Assembly (NCBI RefSeq): GCF_003429005.1
Contig: NZ_QVQV01000002.1
Location: forward strand, 62,001-126,000
Origin: Paraburkholderia sp. DHOC27
Lineage (GTDB): Bacteria > Pseudomonadota > Gammaproteobacteria > Burkholderiales > Burkholderiaceae
DNA: 64,000 bases
Reading direction: 5' to 3'
Shown: piece after piece, positions 16,255 to 24,878 of the stretch
Layout: every line of letters starts with the position of its first letter
Position numbering within the stretch: position 1 is the stretch's first letter
Notes under the pieces: model-generated
What the model was told of the DNA's origin: nothing
The model's input: the letters and a program-made list of their open reading frames with translations, nothing else
Databases searched by the model: none
Program-made: the position numbers and the translations under genes

Positions 16255-16365
16255 GTACACCCGCGCTGCATATCTCTAATCATTCTGACTAGCGTTGGCA
16301 ACGCCTGACGCGCGACGCCGGTCGTTTTCGTGGCCGGCCGTCAAATCGACTCCGGGAGACAAGAA

Positions 16366-16548
16366 ATGTCGGATCAGAATGAACCAAAACGCAATCTATA
16401 CACATCCGCAACGTCAGGCTCGCACACAGTACGTCGCGTTCAGGCCACTCGAACAGCTAGTGGCCTACGCTGCGACCAAAGCACTCATCCCCGCACGGAT
16501 AAGCCGGTAAGTGAGCCCCGGACGCGCGTCGAAGGAAAGGCAGCATGA
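16366..16548 (+). CDS. small hypothetical protein coupled to the PAAR gene
   Basis: A 60-residue ORF, basic and hydrophilic, beginning MSDQNEPKRNLYTS. I do not recognise a family. It is listed for two reasons. The ATG is preceded by GGGAGACAAGAA, a good ribosome binding site. Its stop TGA overlaps the ATG of the PAAR gene (ATGA, 16545-16548), the usual mark of translational coupling. An overlapping 43-codon frame from 16379 lacks such a site. It could be a leader peptide that only helps PAAR translation. Confidence 0.4.
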   Translation: MSDQNEPKRNLYTSATSGSHTVRRVQATRTASGLRCDQSTHPRTDKPVSEPRTRVEGKAA

Positions 16549-17096
16549 TCCGGATTTTTCTTGCCAAAGGGGATCGGGCTGGTGAAGCGGAAATCATCCA
16601 GGGACTGAGTTCAGTCACTTGTTCCAATCCACCTCCAACCGTACAGATCGCCACGCTTGGCATGCAAACGTATTGCAGAGCCTGCAGACAGGTCGGCTAC
16701 ATCGCACCACGCGGGCCGCGCAGGCCCGGGACAGCACCGAACGGAAAGCAATGGGCATTAAGCGGTGACGTCAATATATGTGGATGTATGCCCGAGCCGG
16801 TTTTCTATCCCGCCGGAGAACGCCGTTTGGCCATGAGTTTTACTTCGGAGGAAGTGGCAGCGCTCATGGCTCCGCCTGGAACATCCGCCGAGCAGGTCCT
16901 CACGCCCCGCACCCATGACGAACAGTTCACGTTACTGGACGCAAACCATAAGGCGTTAGCACACACCTACTACACCATTGGCAAATCTGATGGATCACTG
17001 GTCCACGGGGTCACGGATAGCAAAGGCGTAACGGCCCGTCACAAAACGATTGGCGCGCAGACCATCGCGATTTATCTCGGGCACCGCGAACCGTAA
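16545..17096 (+). CDS. PAAR-domain protein with C-terminal extension
   Basis: A 183-residue protein. Its first about 90 residues resemble short PAAR proteins of Burkholderia: MIRIFLAKGDRAGEAEIIQG, then a Cys-rich middle (VTCSNPP, YCRACRQVGYIAPRGPRR, NICGCMPEPVF). PAAR proteins cap the VgrG spike of type VI secretion systems and carry effectors. A C-terminal part (FTLLDANHKALAHTYYTI ... HKTIGAQTIAIYLGHRE) forms a small separate domain of unknown role, perhaps an adaptor. A good ribosome binding site (AAGGAAAGG) precedes the ATG. The neighbours are a lysozyme-like gene and an LprI-like gene, consistent with an effector/immunity set. No VgrG or structural T6SS gene is in the window. Confidence 0.75.
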   Translation: MIRIFLAKGDRAGEAEIIQGLSSVTCSNPPPTVQIATLGMQTYCRACRQVGYIAPRGPRRPGTAPNGKQWALSGDVNICGCMPEPVFYPAGERRLAMSFTSEEVAALMAPPGTSAEQVLTPRTHDEQFTLLDANHKALAHTYYTIGKSDGSLVHGVTDSKGVTARHKTIGAQTIAIYLGHREP

Positions 17097-17180
17097 GTCT
17101 CGGTCGGCTTGACAAGGTGACTGACCTTGGATGGCGCGTGTAATGAATCACAACTTCATTCTTTGCCGCATAGAACAGAT

Positions 17181-17740
17181 ATGACCGATCCACTTCACCA
17201 ATGTATAACCAATACAGACCCGAATTCGAATCTTGCTGTCTATACACGGCGTTACTGCAAGCCATGGCGGATTTCGGAGAGCGGTGTCATATTCCTCGAA
17301 GGCTGGGAACAGTTTAGTGCATCAATGTATGACAGAGACGGCAGCGCGTTGGGCAACGCAACTGTTGGATATGGGCATCTAGTGCATGTCGGGAAGATCT
17401 CCGGGGCGGTGTCAGAAAAGCCTTTCAAAGCGGTATATCTGAATCGCAAGCAGAGAATCTGCTTAGAGAAGATTTGGCGTGGGCGGAAATCACAATCAAC
17501 AGCAAAGTCGCCGTTCCCTTGTTTCAGTTCGAATACGACGCTTTAGCATGCTTCATGTATAACCTGCAGCACCACGGCGATGGCCTCCTCGACTTCGTCA
17601 ATACGGGTGACTACGACAATGTGGGCAACAAGATGAGGCGGTACGCAACGTCGAAGGGGCACGTCGTCAAAGGTTTGCTTAAGCGGCGTCACCGTGAGGC
17701 GGAAATGTTTGAAGCGGGGATCTATGATTCGTCACACTAG
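17181..17740 (+). pseudogene. phage-type lysozyme (GH24), broken by a single-base frameshift
   Basis: Two reading frames together encode one T4-like muramidase. The first, from ATG 17181, carries the catalytic region: EGW, YDRDG and ATVGYGHLVHVG give the Glu-Asp-Thr set. It stays in frame up to PFK at 17429. The second continues with SGISESQAENLLREDLAWA and the substrate-lobe helices to the stop at 17738-17740. The switch lies at CCTTTCAAAGCGG (17421-17433); restoring one A in the AAA run gives a continuous protein of about 186 residues, the normal family length. As written, translation of the first frame runs on to 17546 and yields a truncated protein. There is no signal peptide, so export would need a secretion system. 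A sequencing error is the main alternative. Confidence 0.75.
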
Positions 17741-18209
17741 ATTTCTGTATTTGCTCGCTCTACTCCCTGTCTTTTCGATTGCGAAGACTGTGTATTCGGG
17801 AGAGTTCGACTACCACTATTTCAAGTCTCCTGAAGCGTATTTTTCCGGACGCACGGCGGCGGAGGTCGCACGTATGTGTAACTCAGGTGAGCACGCAAGC
17901 AACGATGATTTAGCGCAGTGCTCACATCTGAAGTTCAACAAAACCAGTAGGCGGCTCGAAAGCAATCTCAAGGCGGTACGTATGAAAAACGCGAGTGTCG
18001 ACAAGTCGCTTAGAGCGAGTGGTAACCCGCAGGCGTCGCCGTTCTTCGAAAAGGCGCAGAGTGCCTGGGAAGCATACCGCGACAACGAGTGTTATAGCGA
18101 AACGTACGCGATGGGTGGCGCCGCTGAGCGGGAAATATTCTTTTGGGAGTGTATGGCGAGTATTACTGATAGCCGCGTGAAAGAACTCGATCAGTTGTTG
18201 ACGAATTGA
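17724..18209 (+). CDS. LprI-like (DUF1311) putative lysozyme inhibitor/immunity protein
   Basis: A 161-residue secreted protein. A signal peptide (MIRHTRFLYLLALLPVFSIA) is followed by an LprI/DUF1311-type domain: paired Cys (MCNSG, LAQCSHL), a conserved FEKAQSAWEAYRDNEC motif, and IFFWECMASITDSRVKELDQLL at the end. LprI of Mycobacterium tuberculosis inhibits lysozyme. The ATG at 17724 lies inside the end of the lysozyme gene (17-base overlap), so the pair is probably coupled. A periplasmic inhibitor beside a muramidase without signal peptide fits an immunity protein that protects the cell from its own effector. That role is inferred from context. Confidence 0.72.
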   Translation: MIRHTRFLYLLALLPVFSIAKTVYSGEFDYHYFKSPEAYFSGRTAAEVARMCNSGEHASNDDLAQCSHLKFNKTSRRLESNLKAVRMKNASVDKSLRASGNPQASPFFEKAQSAWEAYRDNECYSETYAMGGAAEREIFFWECMASITDSRVKELDQLLTN

Positions 18210-18426
18210 TCGATCATTACTGGCGTTCCGCGTACCGTATAGGATGGGCAATGTTTCTTTGTGCATTTTTTTACTTCGCCGCGGCGATCGGCTTCGGGCA
18301 CTAACGAGGTCGGATGTTCTTTTTGCCGGCGGTGCTTCTTGATACGCTGCGTCTCTTGGTGTTCTCTTGTTGGCCTTTCCCTGTTTTCTTATCGGTGCGC
18401 TTGTGTTGCCCCTGTGCGGGGCGGCA

Positions 18427-18458
18427 CCTACTTTCTTTGCCGCCGCAAAGAAAGTAGG
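18427..18458. repeat. palindromic intergenic repeat of the Burkholderia type
   Basis: CCTACTTTCTTTGC (18427-18440) and GCAAAGAAAGTAGG (18445-18458) form a perfect 14-bp inverted repeat with a 4-base loop (CGCC). It is followed by a further GCAAAGAAAG copy and CGGGCTCACACCGCC. I recognise this block as one that recurs between genes in Burkholderia genomes. It lies in the 438-bp gap after the LprI-like gene; no gene is visible in 18210-18647. Confidence 0.7.
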
Positions 18459-18647
18459 CAAAGAAAGCGGGCTCACACCGCCAGTGCTTAGATAGCCACC
18501 TCTGTTTATAAAACTTAGTGGTCCGAACACAAGACCTGTTCTCGCACTCTATGCGTTTATGACAAGGCCGTCATCCGCTCCAGCGTTGCGCTGCGCGCCC
18601 CGCCGTTGGGCATAACCGTTCGTGGTCCTCGCACCACACCATTCCCC

Positions 18648-20048
18648 TCACGCATTCCCATCCACCCGTACCGCCGCGGGTTGCATCGCGCCCGTCGCCA
18701 CCATCGCCTCTGGCGGTAGCGCCCACGCCATCCAGCGTGTGCGATGCAGGACCACCAGTGCAAAGGCAAGCGCCGCTATCGCGCCAAAAGTTGCGAAGCC
18801 CATCTGGTAGCTGCCTGTGCTCTCCTTCGCCATGCCCATGATCACCGGCAAATAGAAGCCGCCAATTCCCCCCGCGGCGCCAATGATCCCTGACATCAAG
18901 CCTGTCTTGCCCTTCCAGCGCTGTGGCACCAGCTGGAACGTCGCGCCGTTGCCCAGTCCAAAGCACAGATACGTGGCCACCAGCAACGCGATGCCGGCCG
19001 GCAGCGGTGGCATCCACGCGGCAAACGCGAAATCGCACAGTGAAATGCCCGCCAGCAAGATCACCAACGCTCGCACGCCCGAGATGCGGTCGGCGATCAG
19101 GCCACCCAGCGGACGCACCAGTGCACCCGTAAATGCAAGCATCGACATGAAAAGACCGGCCTCCAGTTTGGGCAACTGATACAGCGAAATCAGCAGCGTC
19201 GTCACGTACGACGACATGCCCACGAAACCGCCAAACGTAATGCTGTAAATCAGCATCACCACCCACGTGTCGCTCTCGGCCAGCACGCTGCGGTAATGCT
19301 TCGGCAGCACTGCGATGGCAAGCAGTGCACCCAGCACCGGCAGAAGCAGCACGCCTGTCTTGCCGCCGCCAAACACGCCTGCGTGCACGGCCAGCACCAG
19401 CACGATCAATCCTGCCAGGGTCACGAAGAAGCTGCGGAACGCGCGCGGGGCGCTGCCTGATTTCGGACCCAGATCCTTTGCCCAGAAGAACAACGCTACT
19501 GCGGCCAGCCCCAGCAGCGGCAAGGCTGCGCCTGCGGCCTTCGCCCAGCCGAAGTGATCGGCGATGCCCGGGAACATGAAGCCGTCCAGCACCGCGCCGA
19601 TGTTGCCCGCGGCTGCGAGTCCCAGCACCAGGCCCTGCACCTTCGGCGGATAGTTGCTGCCGGCCATCGGCAGCGCCACCGCGAAACTCGCGCCGCCCAC
19701 GCCAAGGAAGACGCCCAGCACCAGCAGCATCACGTAGGACGGCGCGACCGGTGAGAGCGGCAGCACGATCGACGGCAGCGCCGACAGCGCCACGCCCATC
19801 AACGCAATGCGCCGGCCGTCGTACGCCTGGTACAGATTGCCGAGCGTCACGCGCAGGATCGCCGCACCCAGCACCGGCACCGCGACGAGGAAGCCCAGCT
19901 CCGCCGGCGACATCGCGATGTCCTTGTGGATAAACGGCGCAAGCGGGCCGAACATCACCCACACGGTGAAGCCCGTGTCGAAGTACAGGAAACACGCCAG
20001 CAACGCACGCCAGTTGCCGGCGGTCAGCGAATTCAAAAGATGTTTCAT
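18648..20048 (-). CDS. narK: nitrate/nitrite transporter (MFS, NarK/NasA porter family)
   Basis: A 466-residue major facilitator with about 12 membrane segments. Typical features are LACFLYFDTGFTVWVMFGPL at the front, the loop GNLYQAYDGRRIALMG, Gly-rich helices such as LGVGGASFAVALPMAG, and a second-half Gly-rich segment MSGIIGAAGGIGGFYLPV. These fit the nitrate/nitrite porter family. The ATG at 20048 follows GAGAGA and places the first helix correctly; longer frames upstream would run into the leader. It should import nitrate for the NasA/NirBD pathway. The gene is apart from nirBD-nasA but shares its control: sigma-54 promoter and ANTAR-type leader. Confidence 0.92.
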   Translation of the reverse strand: MKHLLNSLTAGNWRALLACFLYFDTGFTVWVMFGPLAPFIHKDIAMSPAELGFLVAVPVLGAAILRVTLGNLYQAYDGRRIALMGVALSALPSIVLPLSPVAPSYVMLLVLGVFLGVGGASFAVALPMAGSNYPPKVQGLVLGLAAAGNIGAVLDGFMFPGIADHFGWAKAAGAALPLLGLAAVALFFWAKDLGPKSGSAPRAFRSFFVTLAGLIVLVLAVHAGVFGGGKTGVLLLPVLGALLAIAVLPKHYRSVLAESDTWVVMLIYSITFGGFVGMSSYVTTLLISLYQLPKLEAGLFMSMLAFTGALVRPLGGLIADRISGVRALVILLAGISLCDFAFAAWMPPLPAGIALLVATYLCFGLGNGATFQLVPQRWKGKTGLMSGIIGAAGGIGGFYLPVIMGMAKESTGSYQMGFATFGAIAALAFALVVLHRTRWMAWALPPEAMVATGAMQPAAVRVDGNA

Positions 20049-20078
20049 GGGTCTCTCGCAGCGGTGAAAACCAGGCGC

Positions 20079-20217
20079 AAAAAAAAGCGTCCCGAGTGCC
20101 CACGCCCCACCTCTCATGCCCAGGTGTGCGTGTGGTACTCGGGACGCCGTTGTCCCTGCGGGTCGTCTTGTCCAGACGCCCCATCAAGATTCGATACGCT
20201 GAGGCCGTCGTTGACCT
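20079..20217 (-). promoter_or_regulatory. ANTAR-type antitermination leader of narK
   Basis: On the minus strand, P1 is AGGTC-AACGAC-GGCCT (20202-20217, one G-U pair) and P2 is GGGAC-AACGGC-GTCCC (20141-20156). The hexaloops are identical to those of the nirB leader and keep A1 and G4. The 3' arm of P2 overlaps the 5' arm of a terminator: GCGTCCCGAGT (20137-20147) pairs with ACTCGGGACGC (20087-20097), followed by eight T. The leader ends 30 bp before the narK ATG. Confidence 0.8.
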
Positions 20218-20230
20218 CGCTGCGTTCTAA

Positions 20231-20246
20231 TGCAATAGGTATGCCA
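20231..20246 (-). promoter_or_regulatory. sigma-54 promoter of narK
   Basis: The minus strand reads TGGCATACCTATTGCA, with GG and GC ten bases apart, one mismatch from the sigma-54 consensus. Possible weak NtrC-like sites follow upstream: GCGCC-TGCTT-CGTGC (20283-20297) and GCGCC-GTTGC-GGCGC (20296-20310). They are closer to the promoter and less exact than those of nirB. I see no gene in 20049-20829. Confidence 0.75.
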
Positions 20247-20829
20247 TCGCGCCTCGCGTCGCCCTGCAAAGTCATGCAATTCGCGCCTGCTTCGTGCGCC
20301 GTTGCGGCGCGAAGGAATTACATGAGACGCTCGGCAAACGCTGGCGGTATAAGGCGTCACGCGGCGCCGACCTGCATAGAAACGAAGGCCGTTTCGCCTC
20401 CCGCAAAAAAATCGTACGTCGCCACAACAGACCCTTGGGGCGCCCGTGAACCTCATCGCCAATACGCGTGACAAGGCGCGATTGCGGCGCGTCGATGAAT
20501 TGACTTGGTGCAAGTGCGTGGTGCGCCGCACCATGTTCTGGCACGCCCAGGAGCGGGCTTCATTCCACGCTGCGCCCATATCCCTCGTGACGGTGGGGTC
20601 AAGCAGGCTTTCGAACGGCGCGGTAACATCCGCGCTGTCACATCCGATCCCGCGCTAAAGCGCCACCGCGCCAGCAGCGCGCCGCATGACCGGAACGCCG
20701 TGCCCACGATGCCGGCGGTGAGCGTCGACGCTTCGCGCCGAATCGGTCCGTGGTATCCCCGCGGTATCCCGTCATACCTGAACGCGGCTCGAAGAAGCCG
20801 CGCGACACTCTCCTACCCTGCAAAACTGC

Positions 20830-22335
20830 ATGTCACACCATCCAAAGACAGTTCGGCCTCTCGTAATCGCCTCGGTCATGGCTTCCATGGCGATGGTCGC
20901 CATCGAGGCAACCATCGTCTCCACCGCCATGCCGCAGATCGTCACGCAACTCGGCGGCCTGCATCTGTATAGCTGGGTGTTCTCGTCGTTCCTGCTCGCG
21001 CAAACCGCGATGACGGTGGTGTTCGGCAAGCTCGCCGATCTGTATGGCCGCAAACCGGTGGTGCTGATCGGCATTGCGATCTTCCTCGTGGGTTCGCTGC
21101 TCGCGGGCTTCGCCTGGTCGATGCCGGCCATGATCGTGTTCCGTCTGATCCAGGGGGTCGGCGCGGGCGCGATCCAGCCGGTGACACTGACCATCGTCGG
21201 CGACCTGTACCCCGCCCGTGAGCGCGGCAAGATCCAGGGCTATCTGGCGAGCGTCTGGGCCATCGCGGCCGTGGTCGGGCCGATGGCGGGCGGCCTCCTG
21301 ATCCGCGACCTGTCGTGGGCGTGGATCTTCTGGATCAATATCCCCATTGGCCTTTTGTCGGCTGCGGGCTTCATGGTTTATCTGCACGAGCACGGCAAGC
21401 ACCAGCGGCCTTCCATCGATCTGGCCGGCGCCGCGCTCTTCACGGTCTCGATCGGCGCGCTGATGATGGGCCTCACCGACGCCGGCGAATCCAGCAACGC
21501 ACTGGTGCTGTTCGAGTTTGGCCTGTTCGTCGTCACGGGCGTGCTGTTCGTGCTGCAGGAACGCCGCGCCGCCGATCCGATGATTTCGTTCGCGCTGTGG
21601 GGTCATCGTCCCATCGCCGCGAGCAACGTCGCGACGGTGCTGTCCGGCATGGCGCTGATGGGCCTGACGAGTTTCCTGCCCATGTACGTGCAGGGCGTGC
21701 TGGGCCGCTCACCGGTGGTGGCGGGCCTCGCGCTGACCATGATGATGGTGGGCTGGCCGAGCGGCGCGACCTTCGCCGCGCGTTCGCTGCACCGGCTCGG
21801 CCTGCGCCGTACGTTGATCGGCGGCAGCCTGTTCCTGCCGCTCGGCGCCATCTTCTTCGCGACGCTCAATCCGCAAAGCACGCCGCTTGCAGCCGGCATC
21901 GGTTCGCTGATCATGGGTCTCGGCATGGGCATCGTCAGTGTCAGCTCGCTCATCCTGATCCAGGAAATCGTCCAGCCGTCCGAGCGCGGCAGTGCGACAG
22001 CGTCCAATCTGTTCTCGCGTAATCTGGGCAGCACGCTCGGCGCGGCCATGTTCGGCGCCGTGCTGAACTATGGGCTCGCGCACTCGTCGCGGCTCGCCGC
22101 CGTCACCTCCGATCAACTCCGGCAGATCCTCGACGCCACGCCCGGCAGCGCCGCTGCCAGCGCCGCCAGCAATCCGGCCACGGCGGCCGCCGTGCGCTTC
22201 GTGCTGCATCAGTCGTTACATCTGACCTTTGCGTCGATCCTCGTGATCTCCGTGATCTCGGTCGGCGCGCTGCTGATGGTGCCCGCCATCAAGCTCGGCC
22301 CGGCGCAGCCTGCCTCGGCGAACTCGGGGGCTTGA
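20830..22335 (+). CDS. DHA2-family MFS drug efflux transporter (EmrB/QacA type)
   Basis: A 501-residue membrane protein with about 14 predicted helices. Motif A is present as GKLADLYGRKPV and motif C-like residues occur near GPMAGGLLIRDLSWAWIFWINIPIG, the hallmark of 14-helix DHA2 exporters. The N-terminus IVSTAMPQIVTQLGGLHLYSWVFSSFLLAQTA also matches EmrB. It should export toxic compounds in exchange for protons. No membrane-fusion partner or regulator gene is beside it; the neighbours are narK (divergent) and a methyltransferase. The ATG at 20830 has only a weak ribosome binding site. Confidence 0.9.
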   Translation: MSHHPKTVRPLVIASVMASMAMVAIEATIVSTAMPQIVTQLGGLHLYSWVFSSFLLAQTAMTVVFGKLADLYGRKPVVLIGIAIFLVGSLLAGFAWSMPAMIVFRLIQGVGAGAIQPVTLTIVGDLYPARERGKIQGYLASVWAIAAVVGPMAGGLLIRDLSWAWIFWINIPIGLLSAAGFMVYLHEHGKHQRPSIDLAGAALFTVSIGALMMGLTDAGESSNALVLFEFGLFVVTGVLFVLQERRAADPMISFALWGHRPIAASNVATVLSGMALMGLTSFLPMYVQGVLGRSPVVAGLALTMMMVGWPSGATFAARSLHRLGLRRTLIGGSLFLPLGAIFFATLNPQSTPLAAGIGSLIMGLGMGIVSVSSLILIQEIVQPSERGSATASNLFSRNLGSTLGAAMFGAVLNYGLAHSSRLAAVTSDQLRQILDATPGSAAASAASNPATAAAVRFVLHQSLHLTFASILVISVISVGALLMVPAIKLGPAQPASANSGA

Positions 22336-22678
22336 CCGAGGCTCGGCAACTAGCCTGGGCCAGCCTGGCAATAAACCGCACCCGCAAGCCTGGCAAATTA
22401 AGGCGGTAAATAAGGACCGCAACCAGGCGTTGTTATTGCGCATCAGGACGGTGCGGCGCGCGCTTTACGATTACCCAACGCGCCGGCCGCCTCGAGCTTG
22501 ACCAGCCTTTGTCCCTGGGCGCCGCTGCTTTTCTGCTGACCAGGGATGGCTAACATCGCCAAGTATCTGGCGCACAAACACTAAGTTCCGCGATTGCGAA
22601 ACGGGGTCCAACCCGGCACCCTGAATGCGCCGTGCCTTTCGCGCGGCTGACACTGTGGCAATCCAGGGGACTAGAACA
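22336..22678. other. intergenic region without a recognisable gene
   Basis: The 343-bp gap between the DHA2 exporter and the methyltransferase. I see only the ribosome binding site AGGGG just before 22679, and no clear promoter, repeat or ORF. Confidence 0.5.
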
Positions 22679-23362
22679 ATGCGCGATATTTCCTACGAAG
22701 AACAAACAGTCAACGCGCCAAATCCGTTGGCGCGATTCGCTCACCGCACCCGCATGGTGGTAGCGCTGGACCTCGCAATCCAGGCCTGCCCCGAACACGC
22801 CACGGTGCTCGATTTCGGCGCGGGCCCCGGACTCTTCCTGCATACCCTCGGTCAGGCACGCCGCGACGTGCATCTGATCGGCCACGATCCGTTTGTCGCC
22901 TCCGGCTTTCCGGAGATCAAGTACGCCGACTCGTTCAACCGTATCGACGACACCTCCGTCGACGTGCTCACCGCCTTCGAGGTGTGCGAGCACCTCTACC
23001 CGCAAGAGATCGATCAACTGCTCGAGGACGCCTCGCGCGTCATGAAGCCCAACGCCACGCTGATCATTTCGGTGCCGATCATGTACGGCGTCGCGGTGAT
23101 CCCCAAGGTGCTCAACTGGATGGTGCGTCATCGTAAATCGAAGACTGAATACAGCGTGCCGGAGATCCTGCAGTCGGCCATCGGCACCCGTGTGTCGCGG
23201 CCGGAGAATCCGCGCGGCACGCACAAGGGCTTCGACTTCCGCGAGTTGCGCGACACGGTCGAGCAGCGCTTCACGGTCTCGGCCGTGCGCCACAGCCCCG
23301 TCAAGTGGCTGCCCTGGTGGCTAAGCTCCCAGTACTTCATGATCTGCCGCAAGGCGGCCTAG
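22679..23362 (+). CDS. class I SAM-dependent methyltransferase
   Basis: A 227-residue protein with a class I methyltransferase fold: motif I VLDFGAGPGLFLHTLG, an acidic loop (LIGHDPF) and motif IV DVLTAFEVCEHLYP, followed by LIISVPIMYGV. This is the UbiE/Methyltransf_11/23 style, often acting on small molecules, lipids or sugars. The ATG at 22679 is preceded by AGGGGAC at suitable distance. It stands alone, with its own terminator at 23397, so its substrate is not suggested by context. Confidence 0.85.
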   Translation: MRDISYEEQTVNAPNPLARFAHRTRMVVALDLAIQACPEHATVLDFGAGPGLFLHTLGQARRDVHLIGHDPFVASGFPEIKYADSFNRIDDTSVDVLTAFEVCEHLYPQEIDQLLEDASRVMKPNATLIISVPIMYGVAVIPKVLNWMVRHRKSKTEYSVPEILQSAIGTRVSRPENPRGTHKGFDFRELRDTVEQRFTVSAVRHSPVKWLPWWLSSQYFMICRKAA

Positions 23363-23396
23363 CCGCCGCGTTTCGCTACGCCAGCACTCGCTACCT

Positions 23397-23427
23397 ACCG
23401 CCGCAGAGTATTGCGGCGGTTTGCTTT
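23397..23427 (+). terminator. intrinsic terminator after the methyltransferase
   Basis: ACCGCCGCA (23397-23405) pairs with TGCGGCGGT (23412-23420), followed by TTGCTTTT. The rest of the gap to 24049 shows no convincing gene. Confidence 0.8.
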
Positions 23428-24049
23428 TCGGCGTGCGGGCCGTATGTGCGATGTCATGCGAGCCGCTTTTAGCACCTTCTTTGGCGGCTGGTTTAGCGCC
23501 CTCGCCCGGCGGCTAGTCGGCGCCTGGGCAGTGCCTAAGACAGCGGCCCGTTTAGCCACCGTTCAGCGATTGGCTTAGTGCGCATTTCACGCCGCATTTC
23601 ACGCTGCGCTGAACGGGCTGTTCGGTGGCGGCCTGGTCGCTCCGTCGCGGCGATTCAATGGCCCTCTAGCGACGCCACAAGCTCGCCTTCGACGCTGCCT
23701 CAAGCGGTTCGCCCAGCGCTCCACGCACCGCGGCTACCCGGGCATCCGCTTTGCTAAAGCACGTCGGCGACGCGCTTCACGCTGCTCTTCGAACCTTGCG
23801 TATGGCAACGCCCGTTACGGAAATGTGCATGTTCCGTGCAGACAGTTGCTGAATCTGACATAGTCATTTCTCGCGGCAAGCATTTGCGCTGCGGGCGGTC
23901 GGCTCTAACTTTGTACGCCGTTTTGTCTGACCCATTGCCACCAGCAACGGGCAGCGCCGGCAAAAACCATCGGAGACACTTTCGACGGCAAAAACAACAT
24001 GCAAAGCGTTTCCTTCAATAAACAAACCAATAAAGTTGTCGGACACTTC

Positions 24050-24616
24050 ATGCACCCAAAACCATCCACCCTAAAAGCAAACACGTTGCGCGTCCTCCTT
24101 GTTGGCGCGCTTTGCCTCGGTTCCGCCTGCGCCCGCGCCGACCAGTTCGGTGTCCAGTTCGCCGGGGGCGTCGCGGATCACGACATCAAGAAAGCCGACC
24201 TCGGCCTCGTCTGGGATCCGGGTCTCAGCTGGTGGGAACTCGGCGGCTACCACTTCACGGTGGTCGGCGAGGCGCACGCGGCCTACTGGGACATCCGCGA
24301 AGACCACGCCGCGCATCCGGACATCTGGGAATTCGGCCTGACGCCGGTGTTCCGTTTCATCAAGAGCAGCGGCTGGTTCCGGCCGTATGTGGAAGCCGGC
24401 GTGGGCATACGGTTCCTGTCACACGTGCGCGAGACCGACGACCGCACCTTCTCGACCTCGTTCCAGTTCGCCGACATGGTCGGGATCGGCGCGCAGTTCG
24501 GCTCGCATCAGCAGTATCAGGGCGGCTTCCGCTTCCAGCACATCTCGAACGCCAGCATCAAGGACCCCAATCCGGGGGAGAACTTCAGCGAAATTTACGT
24601 GCAGTACAACTTCTGA
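24050..24616 (+). CDS. pagL: PagL-type lipid A 3-O-deacylase
   Basis: A 188-residue outer-membrane beta-barrel protein. A signal peptide (LRVLLVGALCLGSACARA) leads into alternating strands, and the catalytic motif FRFQHISNASIKDPN holds the His and Ser of the PagL family. The C-terminus EIYVQYNF ends in Phe, as expected for an outer-membrane protein. PagL removes the 3-linked acyl chain from lipid A and so remodels the outer surface. The ATG at 24050 gives a signal peptide of normal length; an ATG at 23999 in the same frame would add 17 residues, and neither start has a strong ribosome binding site. Confidence 0.87.
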   Translation: MHPKPSTLKANTLRVLLVGALCLGSACARADQFGVQFAGGVADHDIKKADLGLVWDPGLSWWELGGYHFTVVGEAHAAYWDIREDHAAHPDIWEFGLTPVFRFIKSSGWFRPYVEAGVGIRFLSHVRETDDRTFSTSFQFADMVGIGAQFGSHQQYQGGFRFQHISNASIKDPNPGENFSEIYVQYNF

Positions 24617-24878
24617 TGGCGGGGTGCGCGCGGCCGTTTGCGGCGCGAAAGATCGGCGTGGATCACGGCCAGCAATCCGGCTATCAATCGGGCTGCCGAC
24701 CAGGCTACGAACCCGGCCACCAAAGCGGCCATCAACGCGGCCCGGTTTAGGCTCAGTAACAACACGTGTTCCGCATTATGGCAAACGCGTGATATGGTTG
24801 AGTTGCATCAAAGAAACGGCTCATGAGCCGCTTGACGGGCCATTCCGCGAGGGATAGCGCGCCTGGTGGTTCGCCCCC

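Noticed and set aside
20446..20658. Short frames in the gap before the DHA2 exporter
   Set aside because: Overlapping frames on both strands with no ribosome binding site; the sequence looks non-coding.
23456..23578. A 40-codon plus-strand frame before pagL
   Set aside because: Too short, with no ribosome binding site; it could be chance in GC-rich DNA.
24638..24826. Short frame after pagL with an Asn-Pro-Ala-rich translation
   Set aside because: It is formed by a local imperfect repeat (AATCCGGC/AACCCGGC) and lacks a translation start signal.
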